Shown here: piece after piece, positions 1-6,173 of the stretch
Numbering within the stretch: position 1 is the stretch's first letter
Layout of the letters: each line of letters begins with the position of its first letter
Assembly (NCBI GenBank): GCA_023396625.1
Contig: JAEWVY010000268.1
Span: forward strand, 1-6,178
From: Pseudomonadota bacterium
Lineage (GTDB): Bacteria; Pseudomonadota; Gammaproteobacteria; Burkholderiales; Burkholderiaceae_C
Length of the DNA: 6,178 bases
Direction of reading: 5' to 3'
The notes under the pieces: generated by a model
What the model saw: only the letters and a program-made list of their open reading frames with translations
Databases searched by the model: none
Told to the model about the DNA's origin: nothing
Program-made: the position numbers and the translations under genes

Positions 1-530
<530 letters not shown>

Positions 531-534
<4 letters not shown>

Positions 535-562
535 CGCCGTGACGCCGTGACGCCGTGACGCC
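531..562. repeat. Tandem repeat GTGACGCC x4
   Basis: Four perfect head-to-tail copies of the 8-base unit GTGACGCC lie at 531-538, 539-546, 547-554 and 555-562. The nuclease stop TGA (532-534) is inside the first copy, and the stop of the convergent moeB-like gene begins at 564, so the repeat makes up the entire 29-base intergenic gap. Because 8 is not a multiple of 3, the TGA in successive copies falls in each forward reading frame in turn. Copy number would be expected to vary by slippage. No terminator hairpin is visible in this convergent gap. Confidence 0.92.
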
Positions 563-563
563 G

Positions 564-1331
564 CTATGATGCGGCGCCGGCAGCGGCCGTGCCGCAAACC
601 GGGCAGCCTGCCTGGCGCGTGACACGGATCTCGGTGAAATGCATGGATCGCCCGTCGAGCATCAGCAGCCGGCCCGCAAGCGGGGTGCCGGCGCCGCTCA
701 GCAGCTTCAGGGCCTCGGCCGCCTGCAGGGCGCCGATGATGCCCACCAGGGGCGCGAACACGCCCAGCGTGGCGCAGCGGGTTTCGTCGGGGTGGTCGCT
801 TTCCGGGAACACGCAGGCATAACAGGGTGACCCGTGGTCCTGGGGGGCGTAGACGGAAATCTGGCCGTCGAAGCGAATCGCGGCCCCCGAGACCAGGGGT
901 TTGCCATGCCGGACGCAGGCGCGGTTGATGGCGTGCCGGGTCGAGAAGTTGTCGGTGCAATCCAGCACCACGTCGGCTTCCGGCACCAGGCGGTCCAACA
1001 GCGCCGCGTCCGCCCGCGCGACCACCGGCGTGACTTGGGGGTCGGGGTTGATGGCGACGATGGCTTCGCGGGCTGACCGGGCCTTGGGCGTGCCCAGGCG
1101 GTCCAGCGTGTGGGCCACCTGGCGCTGCAGGTTGGTGGCGTCCACGTGGTCGGGGTCGACCAGGGTGATGCGGCCGACGCCCGCGCTGCCCAGATAGAGG
1201 GCCACCGGCGAACCCAGGCCGCCGGCGCCGATGACCAGCGCATGCGCTCCCAGCAGCCGCGTTTGCCCCTCGACCCCGATCTCGTCGAGCAGGATATGGC
1301 GCGAGTAGCGCAGCAGCTGGTCGTCGTGCAT
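564..1331 (-). CDS. moeB: MoeB/ThiF family sulfur-carrier adenylyltransferase
   Basis: This E1-like enzyme of 255 residues adenylates the C-terminal glycine of a ubiquitin-fold sulfur carrier (MoaD in molybdopterin synthesis, ThiS in thiamine synthesis) in the cytoplasm. Visible motifs are the N-terminal LLRYSRHILLDEIG, the nucleotide-binding GAGGLGS (residues 35-41), VDPD (58-61), NLQRQ with the arginine finger R70, K83, and CTDNF with the Mg-binding D127. Two CxxC pairs (C170/C173 and C243/C246) form the structural zinc site. C186 lies where ThiF-type enzymes carry a sulfur-handling cysteine. Length matches the family and there is no C-terminal rhodanese domain. MoeB and ThiF cannot be separated confidently by sequence alone; no moa or thi gene is adjacent, and in some bacteria one enzyme serves both pathways. 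The ATG has no clear Shine-Dalgarno sequence. It lies 52 bases downstream of ctpA and is probably co-transcribed with it. Confidence 0.88.
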   Translation of the reverse strand: MHDDQLLRYSRHILLDEIGVEGQTRLLGAHALVIGAGGLGSPVALYLGSAGVGRITLVDPDHVDATNLQRQVAHTLDRLGTPKARSAREAIVAINPDPQVTPVVARADAALLDRLVPEADVVLDCTDNFSTRHAINRACVRHGKPLVSGAAIRFDGQISVYAPQDHGSPCYACVFPESDHPDETRCATLGVFAPLVGIIGALQAAEALKLLSGAGTPLAGRLLMLDGRSMHFTEIRVTRQAGCPVCGTAAAGAAS

Positions 1332-1340
1332 GGCGTGAAC

Positions 1341-1366
1341 GCGCGGGCGTCTGTGGCGGCCCGCGC
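1341..1366. other. GC-rich inverted repeat in the ctpA-moeB gap
   Basis: A perfect 8-base inverted repeat (GCGCGGGC at 1341-1348, GCCCGCGC at 1359-1366) with a 10-base loop lies between the ctpA stop and the moeB start. On the leftward transcript it ends 9 bases before the moeB ATG, where it could mask the ribosome entry site or dampen read-through from ctpA. No T-run follows, so it is not a typical intrinsic terminator. In such GC-rich sequence a short inverted repeat can arise by chance. Confidence 0.3.
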
Positions 1367-1383
1367 GGCGCGGCCCCCGGTTC

Positions 1384-2841
1384 TCAGTTTTCCTTCTTCT
1401 CTTCGGGGCGCTCGGTGAGCGTCTTGCTCACCATCACCGGCTGGCCTTTGAGGCGATTGAGCGCCTGCATCAGCGGGAAATCCTTGTCGGAGCCGAATTC
1501 TGGAAGCCGGCGCTCGGCCGCGGGCTTCTTGGCCTCTTCCTCGAGTTTCTTGCGGGCCTCCTCCCGGGCGGCTTCGCGGACCTGCTCGGCGGCCGGGTCG
1601 GCCTTTTCGGGGTCGCGGCCGTTGCTCAGGTGCTTCTCCAGGTCCGCCTCGCGGGTGCGCAGGGCCGCGAACACATTGCCTTCGGGCGTCTCGTCCACCA
1701 TCACGTCGGGGACGATGCCCTTGGCCTGGATGGTCTTGCCGCTGGGCGTGTAGTAGCGCGCCGTGGTGATCTTCAGCGCCGTGTCCGGCCCCAGCGGACG
1801 CACCGTCTGCACCGAGCCCTTGCCGAAGGTCTGGCTGCCCATGAGCGTGGCCCGTTTGTGGTCCTGCAGCGCGCCGGCGACGATCTCGCTGGCCGATGCC
1901 GAGCCTTCGTTCACCAGCACCACCAGCGGCACCTTGCGCAGCGCCGCGCGGGTGCTGTCGGACATCAGGCGCAGCGGGTCGGCGCCGCGGCGCGCGTAGT
2001 GTTCCGGCGATGCCCTGAACGTCGACTTGCTCTCCGGAATCTGGCCGTTGGTCGAGACCACGGTGACGTTCTCGGGCTAGAAGGCGGCGGAAATGGCCAC
2101 GGCAGCGTCCAGCAGGCCGCCCGGGTCGTTGCGCAGGTCCAGCACCAGCCCCTTGAGTTGGGGCTCCTGACGGTAGATGTCCTCCATCTTGCGCGCGAAG
2201 TCCCCGGCAGTGCGGTCCTGGAACTGCGACACGCGGATCCAGCCATAGCCGGGCTCGACGACACGGGCCTTGACCGATTGCGTGCGGATTTCCTCGCGCG
2301 TGATGGTCACGGGAAAGGTCCGGTTCTCGCTTTTGCGCAGGACGGTGAGCGTCACCTTGGTGGCGGGCTGCCCGCGCATGCGCTTGACGGCTTCGTTGAG
2401 CGTCAGGCTCTTGACGGCCGCCGTGTCGATGCGCGTGATCAGGTCACCCGGTTTGAGGCCGGCACGGTCTGCCGGCGAGCCTTCGATGGGCGAGACCACC
2501 TTGACCAGACCATCCTCCTGCGTGATCTCGATGCCCACGCCGACGAAGCGGCCGGTCGTGCCTTCGCGGAATTCACGGTACGATTTCTTGTCGAAGTACT
2601 GCGAGTGCGGGTCGAGGTTCGACACCATGCCCGAGATCGCGTCCGTGATGAGTTTTTTCTCGTCCACGGTTTCGACATAGTCGCTCTTGATCATGCCGAA
2701 TACAGCGGCAAGCTGCTGCAGCTCCTCCAGCGGCAATGGCTCCAGGCTGCCTCGCGCAATGGTTTGCAGCGATACGGTGGTCAGCACGCCGGCGAGCATG
2801 CCGGCCGACACCCAGCCCACGGTCTTCAGTTTTTGGCCCAT
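1384..2841 (-). pseudogene. ctpA: S41 carboxy-terminal processing protease CtpA, interrupted by an in-frame amber codon
   Basis: Read through the stop, this is a 485-codon S41-family protease, a periplasmic enzyme that trims or degrades proteins from their C-termini. Order: basic N-terminus and hydrophobic signal or anchor (about 5-29), N-terminal helical region (35-90), PDZ domain (about 97-170, with GVGIEI and SPADRAGLKPGD), then the protease domain beginning with GWIRVSQF and LVLDLRNDPGG. Residue 255 is TAG (2077-2079), in the same frame on both sides, falling in AAF-stop-PENVTVVSTNGQ, where relatives as I recall them usually carry Leu. The Ser-Lys catalytic pair is downstream of the stop: GSASASEI (serine about 316) and TFGKGSVQ (lysine about 341, glutamine about 345). 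The 254-residue product would therefore be inactive. A GTG at 2059-2061 could in principle restart the C-terminal half, but without a signal peptide or PDZ domain. In Bordetella bronchiseptica CtpA takes part in processing the filamentous hemagglutinin precursor. A true mutation, a sequencing error and stop read-through all remain possible. Confidence 0.85.
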
Positions 2842-2848
2842 GTTTCGA

Positions 2849-2867
2849 TCCCTCTGGCGGCAATATA
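2849..2867 (-). promoter_or_regulatory. Possible ctpA promoter -10 and Shine-Dalgarno
   Basis: On the minus strand upstream of the ctpA ATG (2839-2841) the sequence TATATT (2867-2862) resembles a sigma-70 -10 box and is the only AT-rich patch in the gap. GAGGGA (2854-2849) lies 7 bases before the ATG and is a reasonable Shine-Dalgarno sequence, supporting that start. No convincing -35 hexamer is seen at the right distance, so the promoter is tentative. It would let ctpA be transcribed independently of gpmA. Confidence 0.4.
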
Positions 2868-2925
2868 CCGCGTTGGAGCGGTGGCGACCCGCCAGGTTCC
2901 ACGCTGCCTCATGTAAATCAGGTTC

Positions 2926-2959
2926 AAGGCCTGTCCGCGGGGGCGGACGTTCAGGCCTT
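2926..2959 (-). terminator. Hairpin at the end of gpmA (possible terminator)
   Basis: A two-part inverted repeat overlaps the gpmA stop codon. The inner stem is GTCCGC/GCGGAC (2933-2938 with 2943-2948) with a four-base loop. The outer stem is AAGGCCT/AGGCCTT (2926-2932 with 2953-2959), separated by a short bulge on one side. On the leftward transcript it ends gpmA and precedes ctpA by about 85 bases. No U-tract follows, so it could be a weak terminator or an RNA 3'-end stabiliser rather than a classical intrinsic terminator. Confidence 0.45.
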
Positions 2960-3694
2960 TGCCTGGTTGGCGACGGCCGCCGCGGCCCGGGCGGCGGCTT
3001 CGGCGTCGCCGAGGTAGTAGCTGCGCAGCGGCTTGAGGTCGGCGTCGAGCTCGTAGACCAGCGGGATGCCGTTGGGGATGTTCAGGTGGACGATGTCGTC
3101 ATCGGAGATGCCGTCCAGGTGCTTGACCAGCGCGCGGATCGAGTTGCCGTGCGCGGCCACTAGCACCCGCTGACCGGCCTTGATGGCCCGGGCGATGGAA
3201 TCGTTCCAGAACGGCAGCACACGGGCCACGGTGTCTTTCAGGCACTCGGTCAATGGCACCTCGGCGGGCTGGAGCCGGGCGTAGCGCGGGTCGGCCCGTT
3301 CGCAGCGCGGGTCGGCCGGGTCGAGGGTGGGCGGCGGCGAGTCGTAGCTGCGGCGCCAGACCAGGACCTGCGCGTCGCCGTATTTTTTCGCGGTTTCCGC
3401 CTTGTCCAGGCCCTGGAGCGCGCCGTAGTGGCGCTCGTTGAGACGCCAGCTCTTGACCACCGGCAGCCAGGTCCGGTCCATTTCGTCGAGCGTGTACCAG
3501 AGGGTATGGATGGCACGCTTGAGCACGCTGGTGTAGCACAGGTCGAAATCGTAGTTCTCGGCCTTGAGCAGCTTGCCGGCCGACATGGCTTGCGACACGC
3601 CGGTGGGGGTGAGGTCCACGTCGGTCCAGCCGGTGAAGCGGTTTTCGAGATTCCAGGTGGATTCGCCGTGGCGGATGAGGACGAGTTTGTACAT
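2951..3694 (-). CDS. gpmA: 2,3-bisphosphoglycerate-dependent phosphoglycerate mutase
   Basis: A cytoplasmic glycolytic and gluconeogenic enzyme of 247 residues that interconverts 3- and 2-phosphoglycerate through a phosphohistidine. The N-terminus MYKLVLIRHGES carries R8 and the phosphorylated H9. FTGWTDVDLTPTG (20-32), R60, NERHYGALQG with the acid/base E87, and AAHGNSIRAL with H182 complete the active site. The alanine-rich tail from about residue 230 is typical of the cofactor-dependent family. The ATG at 3694 is preferred because the family motif begins immediately after it; a TTG at 3724 would add ten residues with no family match. No strong Shine-Dalgarno sequence precedes the ATG. The gene is divergent from the rhodanese gene and heads the leftward group gpmA-ctpA-moeB. 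Nothing appears damaged. Confidence 0.96.
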   Translation of the reverse strand: MYKLVLIRHGESTWNLENRFTGWTDVDLTPTGVSQAMSAGKLLKAENYDFDLCYTSVLKRAIHTLWYTLDEMDRTWLPVVKSWRLNERHYGALQGLDKAETAKKYGDAQVLVWRRSYDSPPPTLDPADPRCERADPRYARLQPAEVPLTECLKDTVARVLPFWNDSIARAIKAGQRVLVAAHGNSIRALVKHLDGISDDDIVHLNIPNGIPLVYELDADLKPLRSYYLGDAEAAARAAAAVANQAKA

Positions 3695-3768
3695 GGTCGG
3701 GCTGAACGGGTCGGACGGGAACAATGGCGGGTGGGAAAGGGCTGCCGGGACAGCTGGAAATGCCCGTC

Positions 3769-3778
3769 ATTCTAGAAT
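3769..3778. promoter_or_regulatory. Palindromic candidate -10 shared by divergent promoters
   Basis: The 118-base gap between the divergent gpmA and rhodanese starts contains the perfect 10-base palindrome ATTCTAGAAT. It yields TAGAAT (five of six matches to TATAAT) on both strands: 3773-3778 rightward and 3774-3769 leftward. If used, RNA polymerase would compete for the two directions. No good -35 box is found; GGGACA at 3747-3752 is a partial match but 20 bases from the rightward -10. The palindrome could instead be a regulator half-site. Confidence 0.4.
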
Positions 3779-3800
3779 CCCTGGTTTCGAGTTCGTTCGC

Positions 3801-3806
3801 GAAGGG
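3801..3806 (+). promoter_or_regulatory. Shine-Dalgarno supporting the GTG start of the rhodanese gene
   Basis: GAAGGG lies 6 bases before the GTG at 3813. The spacing supports GTG over the in-frame ATG at 3825, which has no such site at the right distance and would remove VKFL from the N-terminus. Confidence 0.6.
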
Positions 3807-3812
3807 TGTGCT

Positions 3813-4223
3813 GTGAAGTTTCTGATGGACAACTGGATGCTGATTTCCGTGGCGCTGGCCTCTGGCGGCATGCTGCTGTGGCCCGTGCTGGCGGGAGGGG
3901 CGCAGGCGGGATCGCTTTCTCCCAGCGGCGTGGTGCAACTGGTGAACCGTGAAAAGGCCGTGATCGTGGATGTGTGCGAGGACGGGGAATACGCGGCCGG
4001 GCACGTCGCCGGCGCGCGGCACGCGCCCCTGGCGCAACTGGAGCAGAAACTGCCGGGCCTGGTCAAGAACAAGGCCACGCCGGTGATCCTGGTCTGCGCG
4101 TCGGGCATGCGCTCGCGCCGCGCCGTGGCCATCGCGCGCAAGCTGGGTTACGAGCAGGCGCATTCCCTCGCCGGGGGGCTGCGGGCCTGGCGTGCGGCCA
4201 GTCTGCCCGTCGAAAAGGCCTAA
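3813..4223 (+). CDS. Membrane-anchored rhodanese-like sulfurtransferase (YibN-like)
   Basis: A protein of 136 residues with a GTG start. One N-terminal hydrophobic segment (about 8-28, WMLISVALASGGMLLWPVL) anchors a single rhodanese domain (about 35-132). The active-site loop is CASGMRS, with the catalytic Cys95 carrying the persulfide and R100 closing the loop. Other family marks are GEYAAGHVAGARHAPL (58-73) and the C-terminal LAGGLRAW (119-126). The usual arginine in the VDVR motif is replaced by cysteine (C55), giving a second cysteine in the domain. The role is probably sulfur transfer or thiol handling at the inner membrane; the substrate is unknown. The next gene, grxC, begins 14 bases after the stop, so the two are almost certainly co-transcribed, and the same pairing with secB occurs in Escherichia coli as yibN-grxC-secB. 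No truncation is seen. Confidence 0.9.
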   Translation: MKFLMDNWMLISVALASGGMLLWPVLAGGAQAGSLSPSGVVQLVNREKAVIVDVCEDGEYAAGHVAGARHAPLAQLEQKLPGLVKNKATPVILVCASGMRSRRAVAIARKLGYEQAHSLAGGLRAWRAASLPVEKA

Positions 4224-4237
4224 GCGAAGGAATCCTC

Positions 4238-4498
4238 ATGCAAGCCGTCAAGATGTACACCACCGCTGTCTGCCCCTACTGTGTGCGCGCCAAGCAGATC
4301 CTGAAAGCGAAGGGGGTCGAGCAGATCGAGGAGGTCCGTGTCGACCTGCATCCCGAGGAGCGGGCCCGGATGATGGCGCAGACGGGCCGGCGGACCGTGC
4401 CGCAGATCTTCATCGGATCCACCCATGTGGGAGGCTGCGACGACCTGGCCGCGCTCGACAGCCGCGGCGGGCTGGTGCCGCTGTTGCGGGGGGCCTGA
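4238..4498 (+). CDS. grxC: Glutaredoxin 3 (GrxC)
   Basis: A cytoplasmic dithiol glutaredoxin of 86 residues that reduces disulfides and glutathione mixed disulfides using glutathione. The CPYC active site is at residues 12-15, the cis-proline motif TVPQIFI at 53-59 (P55), and the glutathione-binding GGCDD at 65-69. The length is normal for the family. A good Shine-Dalgarno sequence (GAAGGA, 4226-4231) stands 6 bases before the ATG and fixes the start; a longer open frame upstream merely overlaps the rhodanese gene. C67 in GGCDD is the extra cysteine common in GrxC proteins. The gene lies in the rhodanese-grxC-secB-gpsA group and is followed by two hairpins before secB, which suggests that expression may drop or be re-initiated at that point. 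Confidence 0.96.
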   Translation: MQAVKMYTTAVCPYCVRAKQILKAKGVEQIEEVRVDLHPEERARMMAQTGRRTVPQIFIGSTHVGGCDDLAALDSRGGLVPLLRGA

Positions 4499-4504
4499 GA
4501 TAAT
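4496..4504 (+). promoter_or_regulatory. Candidate extended -10 promoter for secB
   Basis: TGAGATAAT matches the extended -10 pattern TGnTATAAT except for one base and overlaps the grxC stop codon. Transcription would begin near 4511 and place both following hairpins in the secB leader. No good -35 box is seen. This is a motif match only. Confidence 0.3.
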
Positions 4505-4506
4505 CC

Positions 4507-4528
4507 TGGCCGCGCGTCTTGCGCGCCA
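4507..4528 (+). other. Small hairpin downstream of grxC
   Basis: The inverted repeat TGG-C-CGCGC / GCGCG-CCA has a five-base loop (GTCTT) and one bulged C, beginning 8 bases after the grxC stop. No T-run follows. It may protect the 3' end of the rhodanese-grxC transcript. Confidence 0.35.
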
Positions 4529-4541
4529 CGTGTGTCCGTGC

Positions 4542-4570
4542 AGCCCGCCGCGGCAGTGCCGTGGCGGGCT
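4542..4570 (+). terminator. Strong hairpin between grxC and secB (terminator-like)
   Basis: The left arm AGCCCGCCGCGGCA (4542-4555) pairs with the right arm TGCCGTGGCGGGCT (4557-4570) at 13 of 14 positions plus one G-T pair; in RNA the tip would open to a small loop. The following bases, GACTTTCATTCTTC, are pyrimidine- and T-rich but not a clean T-run. It probably causes partial termination or attenuation between grxC and secB and lies 44 bases before the secB ATG. Confidence 0.6.
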
Positions 4571-4614
4571 GACTTTCATTCTTCACCCATTGTTCACTCC
4601 AACCGAGAATCGTC

Positions 4615-5076
4615 ATGGCCGATGCCCCTATCCCTGTTTTCCAGATCCAGCGTGTCTACCTCAAGGAGGCGTCGCTGGAGCAGCCGAATTCCCCCGCCAT
4701 CCTGCTTGAGCAGGAGCAGCCGTCGGTGGAGATCCAGCTGGGCATCGAAGCCACGCCGGTGGCCGAGGCGGTCTTCGAGGTCTGCGTGACGGCCACCGTG
4801 CAGACCAAGATCAAGGACCGCACGGTGTTCCTCGTCGAATGCAGGCAGGCCGGCATCTTTGAAATCCGCAACCTTCCCGAGGAGCAGATGGGGCCGATCC
4901 TGGGCATTGCCTGCCCGCAGATCGTGTTTCCCTACTTGCGCAGCAACGTGTCCGATCTTGTCGTCCGTGGGGGGTTCCCGCCCGTGCACCTGGCGGAGAT
5001 CAATTTCCAGACCATGTACGAACAGCAGCAAGCCCAGGCTCAGGCCGCTGGCGCGGCCGGCGTCGTGACCCAGTGA
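4615..5076 (+). CDS. secB: Protein-export chaperone SecB
   Basis: A cytoplasmic tetrameric chaperone of 153 residues that holds precursors unfolded and delivers them to SecA. Recognisable family segments are FQIQRVYLKEASLEQPNSP (9-27), the VEIQLGIEATPVAE strand, VTATVQTKIKDRTVFLVE, QAGIFEIRNLPEEQM (78-92), LGIACPQIVFPYLRSNVSDLV (96-116) and GGFPPVHLAEINFQTMYEQQ (119-138), which includes the hydrophobic groove and the SecA-contact region. The tail is Gln/Ala-rich, as in other betaproteobacterial SecB proteins. The ATG is supported by the family N-terminus, with only a weak Shine-Dalgarno sequence before it. Its neighbours grxC and gpsA match the classical secB locus of proteobacteria. Confidence 0.97.
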   Translation: MADAPIPVFQIQRVYLKEASLEQPNSPAILLEQEQPSVEIQLGIEATPVAEAVFEVCVTATVQTKIKDRTVFLVECRQAGIFEIRNLPEEQMGPILGIACPQIVFPYLRSNVSDLVVRGGFPPVHLAEINFQTMYEQQQAQAQAAGAAGVVTQ

Positions 5077-5085
5077 TGGTTTTGA

Positions 5086-5124
5086 TGTAAATAGCCATTT
5101 TCCAGCGTCAGATGGTTATTTATA
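5086..5124 (+). other. AT-rich hairpin in the gpsA leader
   Basis: In the 51-base gap between secB and gpsA, TAAATAGCCAT (5088-5098) pairs with ATGGTTATTTA (5112-5122) at 10 of 11 positions plus a G-T pair, extendable to 13 pairs (5086-5098 with 5112-5124), with a 13-base loop. It ends 3 bases before the gpsA ATG, and the palindrome ATAGCTAT (5122-5129) overlaps the start codon. No Shine-Dalgarno sequence is visible. The patch is markedly AT-rich compared with its surroundings. It could be a weak terminator for secB, a promoter region (TATAGC), or a translation-control structure for gpsA. Confidence 0.6.
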
Positions 5125-5127
5125 GCT

Positions 5128-6144
5128 ATGGAAATCATAGTCATCGGCGCGGGTGCCTGGGGCACCGCGCTGGCCGTCAGCGCGGCCCGGCATCCTGAGG
5201 GCCACGGGGTCCGGCTGTGGGCGCGTGATGCGCGGCAGGCGCAGGCGATGCAGGCCTCGCGCGAGAACGCACGTTACCTGCCCGGCCAGCGCCTGCCGCC
5301 GTCGCTCGTCGTCCAGGCGCCGGCTGGCGGTGTCCGGGAGGCGGCGGGTGCCCATGCCGCCGACCTGATCATCGTGGCCACGCCCATGGCGGGTTTGCGC
5401 GCGGCGCTCGCGGCCCTGCGGGACAGCCCAGCCCCCGTCGTCTGGCTGTGCAAGGGCTTCGAGATGCCCTTGCCCGGCACGGAGGGACCGGGGCTGCTGG
5501 GCCATGAAATCCAGGCGCAGGTGGCGCCGCGGCTGTATTCGGGGGTGCTCAGCGGACCGAGTTTCGCGCTGGAGGTGGCGCGTGGCCAGCCCACGGCGGT
5601 GGTGGCCGCCAGCGCCCATGTCATGGTGCGCGACCTGCTTGTGGCGGCTTTCCACAGCCCCACGCTGCGGGTGTACGCGAGCGACGACGTCGTTGGCGTC
5701 GAAGTCGGCGGTGCGGTGAAGAACGTGCTGGCCATTGCCACGGGGCTGTGCGACGGGCTGGACCTCGGGTTCAATGCCCGGGCGGCGCTGATCACCCGGG
5801 GGCTGGCGGAGATGACGCGCCTGGGCGTGGCGCTGGGGGCGCGGGCCGAGACCTTCATGGGTCTGTCGGGCCTGGGCGACCTGGTGCTGACCGCCACGGG
5901 CGATCTGTCGCGCAATCGCAGGGTGGGTCAGCTGCTGGCCCGGGGGATGACGCTGGCGCAGGCGGTGGACTCGCTCGGCCACGTGGCCGAGGGGGTCTAC
6001 AGCGCCCGCACCGTGGTGCGGCGCGCCCGCCAACTGGGCGTGGACATGCCGATCAGCGAAGGGGTGTTGGCCCTGCTCGACGATGTCCTGAAGCCGCCGC
6101 AGGTGGTGGCGGCACTCATGGGGCGCGATCCCAGGGACGAGTGA
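5128..6144 (+). CDS. gpsA: Glycerol-3-phosphate dehydrogenase [NAD(P)+]
   Basis: A cytoplasmic enzyme of 338 residues that reduces dihydroxyacetone phosphate to sn-glycerol-3-phosphate, the backbone precursor of phospholipids. The N-terminal Rossmann fold begins at once with MEIIVIGAGAWGTALA (GxGxWG at 7-12), followed by ARDARQAQAM and RENARYLPG. CKGFE, VLSGPSFALEVARGQPTAVV and VEVGGAVKNVLAIATG supply the catalytic K198, and GFNARAALITRGLAEM (N216, R218) with GLGDLVLTATGDLSRNRRVG (N263, R264) complete substrate binding in the helical C-terminal domain. The length is normal and the frame intact to the TGA. No in-frame start exists upstream before the secB stop, and the Rossmann strand requires this ATG, although no Shine-Dalgarno sequence precedes it. 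It is the last complete gene of the rhodanese-grxC-secB-gpsA group. Confidence 0.96.
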   Translation: MEIIVIGAGAWGTALAVSAARHPEGHGVRLWARDARQAQAMQASRENARYLPGQRLPPSLVVQAPAGGVREAAGAHAADLIIVATPMAGLRAALAALRDSPAPVVWLCKGFEMPLPGTEGPGLLGHEIQAQVAPRLYSGVLSGPSFALEVARGQPTAVVAASAHVMVRDLLVAAFHSPTLRVYASDDVVGVEVGGAVKNVLAIATGLCDGLDLGFNARAALITRGLAEMTRLGVALGARAETFMGLSGLGDLVLTATGDLSRNRRVGQLLARGMTLAQAVDSLGHVAEGVYSARTVVRRARQLGVDMPISEGVLALLDDVLKPPQVVAALMGRDPRDE

Positions 6145-6167
6145 CTGGATCCCCCGGTCCGCGCCGC

Positions 6168-6173
6168 AGGAGG
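6168..6173 (+). promoter_or_regulatory. Consensus Shine-Dalgarno for a gene starting beyond the right edge
   Basis: AGGAGG, a perfect match to the anti-Shine-Dalgarno complement, lies 23 bases after the gpsA stop and 5 bases from the window end. A start codon at the usual spacing would fall just outside the window, so another rightward gene, probably co-transcribed with gpsA, is likely. Its identity cannot be seen. Confidence 0.5.

Noticed and set aside
2077..2079. Frameshift as the cause of the ctpA break
   Set aside because: The starts of the two halves differ by 780 bases, a multiple of three, and family sequence continues in the same frame on both sides. The lesion is a nonsense codon, not a frameshift.
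1630..2916. 428-codon open frame on the plus strand, antisense to ctpA
   Set aside because: It is low-complexity in His/Arg/Ala/Val with no family motif, and it lies opposite a clear S41 protease. Long antisense frames are expected in GC-rich coding DNA.
3695..3724. Ten-residue N-terminal extension of GpmA from a TTG at 3724
   Set aside because: The extension (MFPSDPFSPT) has no counterpart in the family, whose conserved sequence starts at the ATG at 3694.
3099..4163. 354-codon minus-strand open frame spanning gpmA and the rhodanese gene
   Set aside because: It overlaps gpmA in another frame and runs antisense to the rhodanese gene; its Arg/His/Pro-rich composition shows no recognisable domain.
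5116..6033. 305-codon minus-strand open frame opposite gpsA
   Set aside because: The opposite strand encodes a complete GpsA with all motifs. This frame is Arg/Gln/His-rich with no family resemblance.
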